In this document: positions 23,166 to 30,548 of the stretch, in pieces
How positions within the stretch are numbered: the stretch's first letter is position 1
Layout: each line of letters starts with the position of its first letter
NCBI GenBank assembly: GCA_964454745.1
Contig: CAYVUI010000050.1
Span: 1-30,548 of the forward strand
Direction: 5' to 3'
DNA: 30,548 nucleotides
DNA from: CAYVUI01 sp964454745
GTDB taxonomy: Bacteria; Planctomycetota; Phycisphaerae; Sedimentisphaerales; Anaerohalosphaeraceae
Position numbers and translations under genes: made by a program
Notes under the pieces: generated by a model
What the model saw: only the letters and a program-made list of their open reading frames with translations
Database searches by the model: none
Told to the model about the DNA's origin: nothing

Positions 23166-24524
23166 ATGAGGGTCTGTCGCATTGCGGTATTGTTGTTTTG
23201 CCTGCTGGCAGTTTGCTGCCACGGCGATGCTGCCCTGTTTCAAGATGGGGACAGGGTCTGTTTTGTCGGCGACAGCATCACCCATTCCGGAGCCTGGCAT
23301 ACGTATATCTACACTTATTATGCCACACGTTTTCCGGACCGGGAGATCCGGGTATACAATTGCGGAATTGGCGGACACACCGCGGAAAAGACGCTAATCA
23401 ATTTTTCCTGGGATGTGCCGCGTAGAAAGCCTACGATTGTGCCGATCATGCTGGGCATGAATGACCTGCGAAAGGGTAGCTTTACCAAATCGGTTTTCGA
23501 GGATTATGCCCGCAATCTGGATCAATTGGTTGACCGGATTGAGGCCGAAACCCATGCGAAGATCGTTTACATTACGCCAACCCCTTACGATGAGTATGTA
23601 GAGGTTAAAGCCGCGAATCTTCCTGGATTTAATGCTTTCCTGGGTCAGACGGTTGAATACCTGAGAAAAAGGGCACAAAAAGACGAGGCGGGATATATAG
23701 ATTTTTACACACCCATGACCCGGCGTTCCATCGACGGCAAGAAAGTAGATCCAGAATTTACGATCATTGGCTCGGATCGTATCCATCCCGGCCGGGCGGG
23801 CAACCTGCTGATGGCATACTTGTTCCTAAAGGCTCAATCGGCCCCAGCCGTAATATCTGAAGTGAACGTAGACCTTAGATCCGGGGTAATAACCGGGAAT
23901 AACTGCCGGGCGGGTGAATTGAGCAAAAAGGAGGGGGATGTCTCCTTTTCGGTTCTTGCCAATGCTCTGCCCTGGCCGATCCCCAAAGAGGCAAAAAAAG
24001 CACTGCAATGGGGCCCAATCGAGCGGGAACTAAACCGCGAGACGGTGAAGGTCTCTGGATTACAAAAGGGGATTTATACGCTTTTGATGGATGATGTCGA
24101 AGTGGGGCGGTATACTGCTGCGGAATTTGCAGGCGGAATCTCCCTTGGCATGAATGAAAAAACGCCCCAGTACCAGCAGGCACTGAAGGTGGTGGAATTA
24201 ACCGAAAAAAAGCGGCAGCTCGAATACATGCTCGGTACTGAGGCGATGCTCAAAGTTGCCCTGAAAAAGCAGGGCGTGCAATTTGACGGCTCCGACCGCA
24301 ATGCGGTATACAAAATGTTCGAGCGGGATGAGGTAAAGGCGATGTTTACCCCCTCCGGCCCTCTTGGAAAAGGCGGCACCCTTCGCTACTGGAAACGCTA
24401 CCAGCAGGAAAAACACCTCCTCGGCGATATTGATCGCCAGGCGGAAGAGATCACCCGGCAAATCTATCAGATCAATCAACCGGAAAAGCGGATTTACAGG
24501 GTCATCGGGACGCAGGTTGAGTAA
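23166..24524 (+). CDS. Secreted SGNH/GDSL-family esterase with a C-terminal extension
   Basis: A 452-aa protein. The four SGNH blocks are visible: FVGDSITH with Ser37, NCGIGGHT with Gly70, MLGMNDL with Asn99, and SDRIHPG with Asp204 and His207. The family removes acyl groups, often acetyl, from carbohydrates. A Cys-rich signal peptide occupies residues 1-23. The start at 23166 is chosen for its GGAG ribosome site 5 bp upstream; an ATG at 23148 is also in frame, and the longer open frame overlaps the upstream gene. Residues about 225-452 form an extra region I do not recognise, with a charged helical tail rich in Lys, Glu and Gln. It is the last gene of the right-arm operon and probably deacetylates the glycan. 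Confidence 0.9.
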   Translation: MRVCRIAVLLFCLLAVCCHGDAALFQDGDRVCFVGDSITHSGAWHTYIYTYYATRFPDREIRVYNCGIGGHTAEKTLINFSWDVPRRKPTIVPIMLGMNDLRKGSFTKSVFEDYARNLDQLVDRIEAETHAKIVYITPTPYDEYVEVKAANLPGFNAFLGQTVEYLRKRAQKDEAGYIDFYTPMTRRSIDGKKVDPEFTIIGSDRIHPGRAGNLLMAYLFLKAQSAPAVISEVNVDLRSGVITGNNCRAGELSKKEGDVSFSVLANALPWPIPKEAKKALQWGPIERELNRETVKVSGLQKGIYTLLMDDVEVGRYTAAEFAGGISLGMNEKTPQYQQALKVVELTEKKRQLEYMLGTEAMLKVALKKQGVQFDGSDRNAVYKMFERDEVKAMFTPSGPLGKGGTLRYWKRYQQEKHLLGDIDRQAEEITRQIYQINQPEKRIYRVIGTQVE

Positions 24525-24594
24525 AGCCGGATCTTTTTCTCTGGACATCCTGGATTGGGAGTTTATACTTAACATTTGGGTATTTTATACCAAT

Positions 24595-24668
24595 GCGCTC
24601 GTAGCTCAGCAGGATAGAGCATCGGTTTCCTAAACCGAAGGTCCCGTGTTCGAATCACGGCGGGCGTA
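24595..24668 (+). tRNA. tRNA-Arg (anticodon CCU)
   Basis: A complete 74-nt cloverleaf: acceptor arms GCGCTCG and CGGGCGT (G-U closing pair), D stem GCTC/GAGC, anticodon stem TCGGT/ACCGA with loop TTCCTAA giving anticodon CCT, five-base variable loop, and T arm CCGTG-TTCGAAT-CACGG. The discriminator base is A and CCA is not encoded. It stands between the end of the glycan operon and the convergent ABC operon. In 24669-24778 I see no gene. Confidence 0.95.
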
Positions 24669-24778
24669 CTGCTTTTGCGCAGGTAAGATCAGATAAGCGT
24701 TCGCATGTGCTGGTTCGCTTGCTCATGAAAAGAATGCTGCCGCGGTTTTATCATTGTCCAGCCGTAATTCATAGTACC

Positions 24779-24815
24779 AAAAGCCCCCGCAAGTCAAACG
24801 CTTAGACAGGGGCTT
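24779..24815 (-). terminator. Terminator of the ABC/lipoprotein operon
   Basis: AAGCCCC (24781-24787) and GGGGCTT (24809-24815) form a 7-bp stem with a 21-nt loop, 15 bp after the stop of the lipoprotein gene. On the minus strand the stem runs into four T. It is a plausible end of the leftward operon. Confidence 0.6.
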
Positions 24816-24830
24816 GGCTCGCATTATTCC

Positions 24831-25385
24831 CTAATCCCCAACTTTTGCGACATAAATACCCTCAGCATTGATCACCAGCGTCTTTTGATCCCGGCGAGGC
24901 CCAACCGTTCCGCGAATCACCAATTTCGTGAGAGGCTTTAGGTTTTCGACCCCCGTCAAATCCACAGCAAGCGGGCGGTCATCGGCCCCAACAATCTGTA
25001 CGGAAGCTATATCTATGATCAATTTTTCAGGAGGTGTGCAGCAGTAATCCCAAGGTGTGGGACAGTGGTGGCCTTCTGCGGTACAGGGATTTTTTACCCC
25101 AGCGTCTATTACCGTCATCACCGCACGATTGCCGACAAAGGGATTTTTACGTCCACCAACGACCGCATTAATTACCACTATATCGCCTTCCTGAGCATTT
25201 TCCTTTAAAGACGAAATCGGCTCAATCCCCATGGGCGCAGCGGTCAGAAAAAGTGAATCCGGCAGAGCATTCGCTGCGGCGGTTTCCGTCTGCGGATCAT
25301 TTGAACGGCTGCAGCTTAGAGACAATAAACCAAGCAGGCATACAAGGACGGTGGTCACGACTTGAAAACATTTTGTTCGTTTCAT
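24831..25385 (-). CDS. Lipoprotein with a Cys/His cluster, function unknown
   Basis: A 184-aa protein. The signal peptide ends in the lipobox LSLSC (Cys25), so it is membrane-anchored. After a linker, residues about 65-180 look like a small beta-rich domain (GDIVVINAVVGG, RAVMTVIDAG, KLVIRGTVG, TLVINAEGIYV) reminiscent of an OB-like fold. Within it is a dense cluster, C101-x4-HH-C108-x6-CC (115-116), that could bind a metal or form disulfides. I do not recognise a named family. It has a strong AAAGGAG ribosome site and is the last gene of the ABC operon, 36 bp after the second permease. The position suggests a substrate-binding, chaperone or target role for the transporter. Confidence 0.82.
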   Translation of the reverse strand: MKRTKCFQVVTTVLVCLLGLLSLSCSRSNDPQTETAAANALPDSLFLTAAPMGIEPISSLKENAQEGDIVVINAVVGGRKNPFVGNRAVMTVIDAGVKNPCTAEGHHCPTPWDYCCTPPEKLIIDIASVQIVGADDRPLAVDLTGVENLKPLTKLVIRGTVGPRRDQKTLVINAEGIYVAKVGD

Positions 25386-25421
25386 AAAAATTCTCCTTTA
25401 CTAAAATTATACTTTTTTTCA

Positions 25422-26588
25422 CTATACTGCCTTTAACGCCTCTGGAATTGGCAGTCGTAAACAATTCATCATCGGAGGCAAAGCACCTATGATGCCCAGC
25501 AGCAATCCTGCGGTCAGGCCGGTGCCGAGAGTCGCTGCGTCGAGGGCAAGGTTAAAGGCCCCCATGGAGATCCGAACGGCACTGCCGTCGAGAATTACCA
25601 GCGAGAGCAGGGAAGCCGCCATCGCCCCGGTTAAGGCGATCAGTACGGATTCCTGAATCAGGCTGATCGCAATGGCCAGACGTGAGTACCCAAGAGACTG
25701 GAGCATGCCGATCTCACGAAAACGGGCAGCGAAGGCGGCATACAGGATGTTTAAGCCGCCAAACAGACCTCCCATGCCGATCAGGGCCGCTGTAATCCAG
25801 ACCATCACACGAACCGGCCTGTAAAACGATACCAGTTTCTGGTAGTACTGCGTCTCGGGTATCGCGATAATCTCCAGGTCCAGCCGCGTGGAAGCAAAAA
25901 TGTCCACATCGGCAAATTCGGCAGTATCGAGGGTCAAAACCACGCATGAGAGGCTGTCGCGTTTGGCCGCGATTTGAAGGTCGGATAACGGACACCATAT
26001 TTCCGCATCCATGACCGTATTCGGGGCGGCAAAATGCCCCACGATTGTCCAGGGGCGGTTGTCAAACCAGATCGTGTTATTGAGTTCCAGCTTCTCTTTG
26101 TTCCACCCCATACGCCGAGCGGTCAGTTGACCAACCATAATTTCATCCTGCCCCGCCTGTGGTGCGCGGCCGGCGACAATCTGCACCTGCTTATGGACAA
26201 GATAGGCTGCGGGGGTAATGCCGCGAATCACGGCGGTGCTCGTGGTATCCTGGCCCGGCTCAGTGCCCAGCACCAGGCTCATATGCACCTCGGGGGATAC
26301 ATAAGCAAGTCCAAGTCGGGACTTTATCCCCGGTACACCAGCCATGACCAGGCTTGCCACAGCGGGAGAAATTTCGCTGCGTTCAATGCTCTCCTCGCTG
26401 CCGGCCCCGAGAACAATCACGTTTTTTTCGGCGCCGCTGCTAATCAGGCTCTTTTCCATGCCCCGGACAAAGGCCATCGCGGTAATAACCAGTGTGACAA
26501 CCAGAAAGCTGCCCGATATACTCAAAATCAGGCGCAATCGAGACCTGCCCAGATTCCGTACGGCATACTCAAAAGGTAAACATTTCAT
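25422..26588 (-). CDS. ABC transporter permease, FtsX/MacB type (second subunit)
   Basis: A 388-aa protein with one N-terminal membrane segment (about 21-41), a large extracytoplasmic domain, and three C-terminal membrane segments around the FREIGMLQSLGYSR coupling region, which is the MacB/FtsX plan. The extracytoplasmic part has MacB-periplasmic-core-like stretches (GRAPQAGQDEIMVG; WTIVGHFAAPNT). Such permeases drive mechanotransmission for export or lipoprotein release rather than passing substrate through the membrane. It is 44 bp after the first permease gene and 36 bp before the lipoprotein gene. The two different permeases suggest a heterodimer. No clear ribosome site is seen, so translation may be coupled. 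Confidence 0.9.
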   Translation of the reverse strand: MKCLPFEYAVRNLGRSRLRLILSISGSFLVVTLVITAMAFVRGMEKSLISSGAEKNVIVLGAGSEESIERSEISPAVASLVMAGVPGIKSRLGLAYVSPEVHMSLVLGTEPGQDTTSTAVIRGITPAAYLVHKQVQIVAGRAPQAGQDEIMVGQLTARRMGWNKEKLELNNTIWFDNRPWTIVGHFAAPNTVMDAEIWCPLSDLQIAAKRDSLSCVVLTLDTAEFADVDIFASTRLDLEIIAIPETQYYQKLVSFYRPVRVMVWITAALIGMGGLFGGLNILYAAFAARFREIGMLQSLGYSRLAIAISLIQESVLIALTGAMAASLLSLVILDGSAVRISMGAFNLALDAATLGTGLTAGLLLGIIGALPPMMNCLRLPIPEALKAV

Positions 26589-26632
26589 TTTTATACCACT
26601 TTACAAATTGTTTTCATTTTCTGGATTCTCAT

Positions 26633-27784
26633 TTATACCGCCCTAAAGCACTGCGCGATTTCATGTCGGGTAGCCTGCCACGCGGGTACCAGGCCGGCCA
26701 AAACACCCAGGACCAGTGAGATACCCATCCCCGTCAGCAGCAGCATAGATCCCGCGTGAATCGGGATGCTCAAACCGTCAACGGAAAGGCTGTATTGTCC
26801 CCATTCAATGATCCCGACTGCTGCCAGTGTCCCGATACCTCCGCCGATCAGGCCGATAAAGAGCCCCTCGATAACGATAAACCTGCCGATCATCAAAGGG
26901 GTATATCCAAGCGTCTGAAAGATGGCATGTTCCTTAACCCGATCCTGGACACTGAGTACAATGGCATTGCCCACCAGAAACAGCACCGCGAGAATACAGC
27001 CCCAGCCGAGGTAACGCGTAAAGTTCACCAGCTCGACCATATCGGAGGCGGCATAGGCGACAAAGGCCTTTTCTGAACGGGTCGTAGTGGGGTGTTCAGC
27101 AATCGAAAACTCCCGGTCAATTTCCTGGGCTACCTGGTCCAGTAGAGATGAATCTTTCACGAGAATGTTAAATTGTGTGACAATTCCCAGTTTCTTATCC
27201 GCATTTTGCTGAAGGAAGTCCAGGTGTACATAGGCTACGTTTTGATCCTGCACTTGCTCGGAGCGTATAATCCCGGCAACATAGGCAGTGATCCCTGCCG
27301 CATCAAAACGGTCACCCACCTTGAGGCCGCGCCGCCGTGCAAGTGTCTCGCCAAGCAGGGCGGCATCCGAACGGTGCTGCCACTGCTCGATTGAACCCTC
27401 GATGACATCCAGTTCGCCGCGTTTGACATCCAAAAACGTCTCCAACGGCACCCCGCGAAATGTCACGACATCCAGGCTTGCCCGGCAATTGTTGACTACG
27501 ATTTTCATAGGAATCACCGCGCGAACGCCTTCAATCTGATGAATTTTTGGCTCATAATACTGCGGCAGTTGGCTGGTGAACGGACAGAAGCGGTCTTTGC
27601 GATATACCACCAGAACGGTATCATCTGCATTCTCTTCAGTCGCTTGCGCTACACCGGACTGCATAGCCTGAATTGTAATAAACATAAACATCGCCGTCAT
27701 GACACCGCCCAGGGTCAGCAGGCTGCGGACACGATGCCGAAGCAATTGACGGCAAATTAAAGGTATAAATTTTGGAGCAATCAT
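26633..27784 (-). CDS. ABC transporter permease, FtsX/MacB type (first subunit)
   Basis: A 383-aa protein with membrane segments at about 23-40, 259-279, 301-327 and 343-367 and a 220-residue extracytoplasmic domain between the first two. The cytoplasmic loop DRVKEHAIFQTLGY is the coupling element to the ATPase. It has the same topology as the protein at 25422-26588 but diverged sequence. Start is 26 bp after the ATPase gene. It is expected to pair with the second permease and to work with the ATPase at 27811-28569 and the adaptor at 28566-30059. Confidence 0.92.
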   Translation of the reverse strand: MIAPKFIPLICRQLLRHRVRSLLTLGGVMTAMFMFITIQAMQSGVAQATEENADDTVLVVYRKDRFCPFTSQLPQYYEPKIHQIEGVRAVIPMKIVVNNCRASLDVVTFRGVPLETFLDVKRGELDVIEGSIEQWQHRSDAALLGETLARRRGLKVGDRFDAAGITAYVAGIIRSEQVQDQNVAYVHLDFLQQNADKKLGIVTQFNILVKDSSLLDQVAQEIDREFSIAEHPTTTRSEKAFVAYAASDMVELVNFTRYLGWGCILAVLFLVGNAIVLSVQDRVKEHAIFQTLGYTPLMIGRFIVIEGLFIGLIGGGIGTLAAVGIIEWGQYSLSVDGLSIPIHAGSMLLLTGMGISLVLGVLAGLVPAWQATRHEIAQCFRAV

Positions 27785-27810
27785 TTTAATACCCTATCCA
27801 TTGGTATTCC

Positions 27811-28569
27811 TTATACATTTGGATCCGTTTCGTACTGATTCTCAGAAAGACGGGCTTGCTCATTGCCCATATTCCAGGACTGAAGCTGCTGGCCGCTTTC
27901 CTGAAACTCCACCAGCTTGCCTTTATCCAGGAACAGAACCTGGTCGGCATACTTTGCCGTCCGCGGATCGTGGGTCACCATTATTAGCGTCTTGCCGAGC
28001 TGCTGGTTAAGCTGCTGTAAGAGTTCCATAATGGCCTGCGCGGACAGGCGGTCCAGGTCTCCGGTCGGCTCATCGGCAACAATGATCCCTGGATCGGTAA
28101 CAATGGCCCGTGCAATGGCCACACGCTGTTCTTGTCCGCCGCTGAGTTGACGGGGATAATGTTTGTATCGATTCTCCAGGCCGACAAGGCTCAGGGCTTG
28201 CGAGACACGGTCATGACGCTGCTTGCGTGACATATCGTGCAAAAGCAGCGGAAGTTCCACGTTTTCATAGGCAGTCAGCACCGGCACGAGGTTATAAAGC
28301 TGGAAAATATACCCCATATTCTTTGAACGCCAACCGGCCAGTTTGCCGGAAGAAAGACCGGAAATATCCATGTTGTCAATAAGCAGTGAGCCGGAGGTGG
28401 GCTTGTCAATCCCGGCAATCAGATTCAGCAATGTGGTTTTGCCGCTGCCGGACGGCCCCATCAGGGCCAAAAAACGACCCGTTTGGATCTCCAGGTCCAA
28501 ATCGTGCAGGGGGCGGATTCGATTCTCGCCCCGACGGTATTCTTTGGTTATTTTTTTACAGATAATCAT
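27811..28569 (-). CDS. ABC transporter ATP-binding protein, LolD/MacB type
   Basis: A 252-aa ATPase with Walker A GPSGSGKTT (38-46), Q-loop Gln90, signature LSGGQ (142-146), Walker B IIVADE (162-167), D-loop and a VTHDPR switch. The length and pattern fit the LolD/MacB/FtsE class that partners FtsX-type permeases. The start codon overlaps the adaptor's stop by 4 nt (ATGA), so translation is coupled. A 20-residue polar tail follows the usual fold end. It powers the export or lipoprotein-release complex of this operon. Confidence 0.95.
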   Translation of the reverse strand: MIICKKITKEYRRGENRIRPLHDLDLEIQTGRFLALMGPSGSGKTTLLNLIAGIDKPTSGSLLIDNMDISGLSSGKLAGWRSKNMGYIFQLYNLVPVLTAYENVELPLLLHDMSRKQRHDRVSQALSLVGLENRYKHYPRQLSGGQEQRVAIARAIVTDPGIIVADEPTGDLDRLSAQAIMELLQQLNQQLGKTLIMVTHDPRTAKYADQVLFLDKGKLVEFQESGQQLQSWNMGNEQARLSENQYETDPNV

Positions 28570-30059
28570 GGCTCTATTTCTCCAGTGATTTTGATGCGTT
28601 GACCTTCTTTGAGTGTTTTCTCGGATTCAGCGATCAGGGTATCTCCCGGCTGAAGGCCGGATATCGTTTCGACCCAGCCGGCTTCTTCGTGACGCCCGAG
28701 CGTAATCTCCCGTTTCGCCGCGCGTCGATCCACTGCGGCGACCCACACGGCGGCAGTGTTACCCGATCGCTGCTCGAGAATTCTTTTCGGCACCAGAACC
28801 CTGCTCGCCGTTTGGCCGGTATCTGACTGCGAGCGACCGAGAAATTTGACCCGTGCGAGCATTTCGGGCTTGAGTTCTTCGGTAGGGTTATCAATCGCGA
28901 CCTTGACTTCAAGTGTGTTCTTCTGGATATCGGCCTCATGGACAATCCGCGTGACCTTGCCGGCGTATCGCCTGTCGGGCAGGACATCCACTACGATTTC
29001 CGCCTCCTGCTCGAGCCCCACTTTTGCTGCGTCAGCGAGGGGGACATCGACGCGAACCTGCAGTTTTGCCGGATCATACAGATGAATCGCATTGGCGGAT
29101 AATTTGTTGTCCATATTCAGCATCAGTTTACTGCCCGGAACCACCAAACGCTTCATCACAATTCCGGATGCCGGGGTTCGCACATCCATGCGTTCGAGGC
29201 GTAATTCGGCCTGGGCAACCGCCGCCTGCATCTCATGCAGTTGGGCCTTTGTCAGATCGAGGGCCTTTTGTTCGGGGATTCTAAGCCGCCGGTGTTCCCT
29301 GGCCGCGTGGAGATCAGCTTGTGTGCCTGCGTACCGGGCCCCGAGCACATCGAGTTTTTTCTCTGCGGCCTCAACGACGGCCTGCTGGGCGTTGAACTGG
29401 AGCTTTGCCTCAACGACTTGCTGTTCGGAAACGGCATTATCCGTTACCGCTTCAAGGCGTTGGTACCTGTCTTTCAGTTCGGCCAGCTTTGCCTCCTGCA
29501 TGGCAATCTCAGCCGTCAATTGCGTGCGTTCGGCATCGATCTGCTTTACCTGGGCCTCATAAACATTAATCGTGCGATCCAGTTCTATTGGGTAGTCCCA
29601 GTCCGACTGAGCCGCTTTTAGCTGGGCCTGGGTGTTTTCCAGTTTGGCACGGGCTAAATCCAGGGCCAGTTGGGCGTCATCCTTAATCATTCGAACCACG
29701 ACTTGTCCGGCGGTTACGGATTGGCCTTCTAAGACTAAAACCTCCTCTACGACACCTGCGGCCAGTGCGGGTACATAAATAGCAAAGGGATCGGGCTCTA
29801 CCCATCCCGGCGCCTGTACCGTCACCGTACCCGGGCTATGAGCCAGCGATTTGCTGACGACACGTACTGTGCGTACGTTTACAGCCGGGCTGAGGCTGTC
29901 ACGGGCGGCATAGCCCAACAGCACAAGTGTAGCGATTAATATTCCAATGGGCAAAGCCAGGCGAGTAAACCACTTGCGTTTTTGCATCGGAATCGCCGTC
30001 TGTTCCGGTCCGGTTGACCGGTCAATGCGAAGCCCTGATAGATCGGATTTGTGATTCAT
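28566..30059 (-). CDS. HlyD/MFP-type periplasmic adaptor subunit
   Basis: A 497-aa protein anchored by one membrane segment (about 34-50). Lipoyl half-motifs flank a long coiled-coil hairpin (about 128-292). Then come beta-barrel and membrane-proximal domains ending in TISGLQPGDTLIAESEKTLKEG. This is the adaptor that links an inner-membrane ABC pump to an outer-membrane exit. No outer-membrane TolC-like gene is in view. A GAGGGA ribosome site precedes the ATG. It overlaps the ATPase gene by 4 nt and follows the Cys-rich gene by 117 bp, suggesting one operon. Confidence 0.93.
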   Translation of the reverse strand: MNHKSDLSGLRIDRSTGPEQTAIPMQKRKWFTRLALPIGILIATLVLLGYAARDSLSPAVNVRTVRVVSKSLAHSPGTVTVQAPGWVEPDPFAIYVPALAAGVVEEVLVLEGQSVTAGQVVVRMIKDDAQLALDLARAKLENTQAQLKAAQSDWDYPIELDRTINVYEAQVKQIDAERTQLTAEIAMQEAKLAELKDRYQRLEAVTDNAVSEQQVVEAKLQFNAQQAVVEAAEKKLDVLGARYAGTQADLHAAREHRRLRIPEQKALDLTKAQLHEMQAAVAQAELRLERMDVRTPASGIVMKRLVVPGSKLMLNMDNKLSANAIHLYDPAKLQVRVDVPLADAAKVGLEQEAEIVVDVLPDRRYAGKVTRIVHEADIQKNTLEVKVAIDNPTEELKPEMLARVKFLGRSQSDTGQTASRVLVPKRILEQRSGNTAAVWVAAVDRRAAKREITLGRHEEAGWVETISGLQPGDTLIAESEKTLKEGQRIKITGEIEP

Positions 30060-30176
30060 TTTTATTTTCCCTCAATCACGTCCAGAAACAATTGCATTAA
30101 GTTCTGTCCCGGAAAATGCGCAAAACAATAGTATAGAAAGACGCTGGAAATCGCAGTGCGCGCAGAAAGAGGGCAA

Positions 30177-30548
30177 TCAGATCAAAAGAATGGTCGTATC
30201 AATGCTGTTGAGGATATTTGGAGAGTGTGAATGTGTTTTATACGGAATTTTATCATTCTCAGTCAAGGCGGCAATAGCGATAGGTTGTGCCTGGGTTTTC
30301 AATAGAGAAGTGGCTGGATTGCTGTTTCCCGGCGTAGAATGAGGCTCGTAAAAGTCGAAAGGAAAATCTATGCATATACAATCACTGTTTTTACACCCGC
30401 TGGTTTCAGTAGTTGAATGCTCAGATGAACATGATTCATCTAAACAACAGGTATCGGACAGAAGTTCTGGATTGGTATGACAGGTGCAACACGATCCAAG
30501 CCCTGTCCCACAGCAATTAATGAATATCGAATCGCCTGTGATATATGG
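30177..30548 (-). CDS. Cys-rich protein of unknown function (5' end beyond window)
   Basis: The reading frame is open from the right edge to a TGA at 30177-30179, giving 123 residues with no start codon needed inside the window. The first half is dense in cysteine (NCCGTGLGSCCTCH, DTCC, ESCSSE, GCKNSDCICID), about 14 Cys in 55 residues. It is followed by a polar, Cys-free tail ending SIDTTILLI. I do not recognise it. The long frame, the strong Cys bias in only part of it and its place 117 bp upstream of the adaptor support a real gene. Metal binding or a disulfide-rich structure is possible. It could be a short orphan end of a larger protein. Confidence 0.65.
   Translation of the reverse strand, partial: PYITGDSIFINCCGTGLGSCCTCHTNPELLSDTCCLDESCSSEHSTTETSGCKNSDCICIDFPFDFYEPHSTPGNSNPATSLLKTQAQPIAIAALTENDKIPYKTHSHSPNILNSIDTTILLI

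Noticed and set aside
1..30548. CRISPR arrays, insertion sequences, integrases, rRNA, known riboswitches
   Set aside because: None was seen on reading the window. The internal repeats are explained by coding domain duplications.

Overview
The window looks like a piece of a Planctomycetota chromosome, probably class Phycisphaerae and Sedimentisphaerales-like. This is inferred from the gene style, not from a marker gene. The clues are Tat-exported S1 sulfatases, a PEP-CTERM protein, dockerin-like repeats, LamG and Fn3-like modules on very long secreted proteins, and a prepilin-like FTLIELLVV protein ending in an H-x-DG motif. No rRNA, CRISPR array, insertion sequence or integrase was seen.

Region 1 (1-14.4 kb, minus strand except the regulator and the pseudopilin) is the left arm of what appears to be a polysaccharide-utilisation locus. 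Transcribed leftwards from about 12.94 kb, it encodes an 815-aa secreted protein with two copies of an unrecognised W/G-rich module, a 1355-aa glycosidase-like protein with an internal dockerin and two Fn3-LamG units, a 293-aa PEP-CTERM protein with a third copy of the module, a BNR/sialidase-like protein with a C-terminal LamG-like domain, a second glycosidase-like protein and an S1 sulfatase cut by the left edge. A GntR-type regulator with a LacI-like sensor domain is transcribed divergently at 13.19 kb and is followed by the pseudopilin-like gene and a strong intrinsic terminator.

Region 2 (15.3-24.5 kb, plus strand) is the right arm. A sigma70-like promoter at 15311-15339 precedes six closely spaced genes: an AmpG/PAT-like MFS transporter, a second Tat sulfatase, a PhoD-like metallophosphoesterase, a uroporphyrinogen-decarboxylase-family protein, a third glycosidase-like paralogue and an SGNH/GDSL esterase. 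Both arms carry a sulfatase plus a member of the same glycosidase-like family. Together they suggest uptake and breakdown of a sulfated, probably esterified glycan: hydrolases, sulfatases and an esterase outside the cytoplasm, MFS import, and intracellular processing. The substrate cannot be read from the sequence.

Region 3 (24.6-30.5 kb) starts with a tRNA-Arg(CCU) that separates the locus from an unrelated minus-strand operon. That operon encodes a Cys-rich protein (cut by the right edge), an HlyD/MFP adaptor, an ABC ATPase, two FtsX/MacB-type permeases and a Cys/His-cluster lipoprotein. It is a tripartite-style ABC export or lipoprotein-handling system flanked by two Cys-rich proteins of unknown role.

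The most interesting content is the three-member glycosidase-like family, which I could not assign to a known GH family, and the three-copy SWGG/GGGDNGSGLP module that is attached to two different C-terminal sorting signals.
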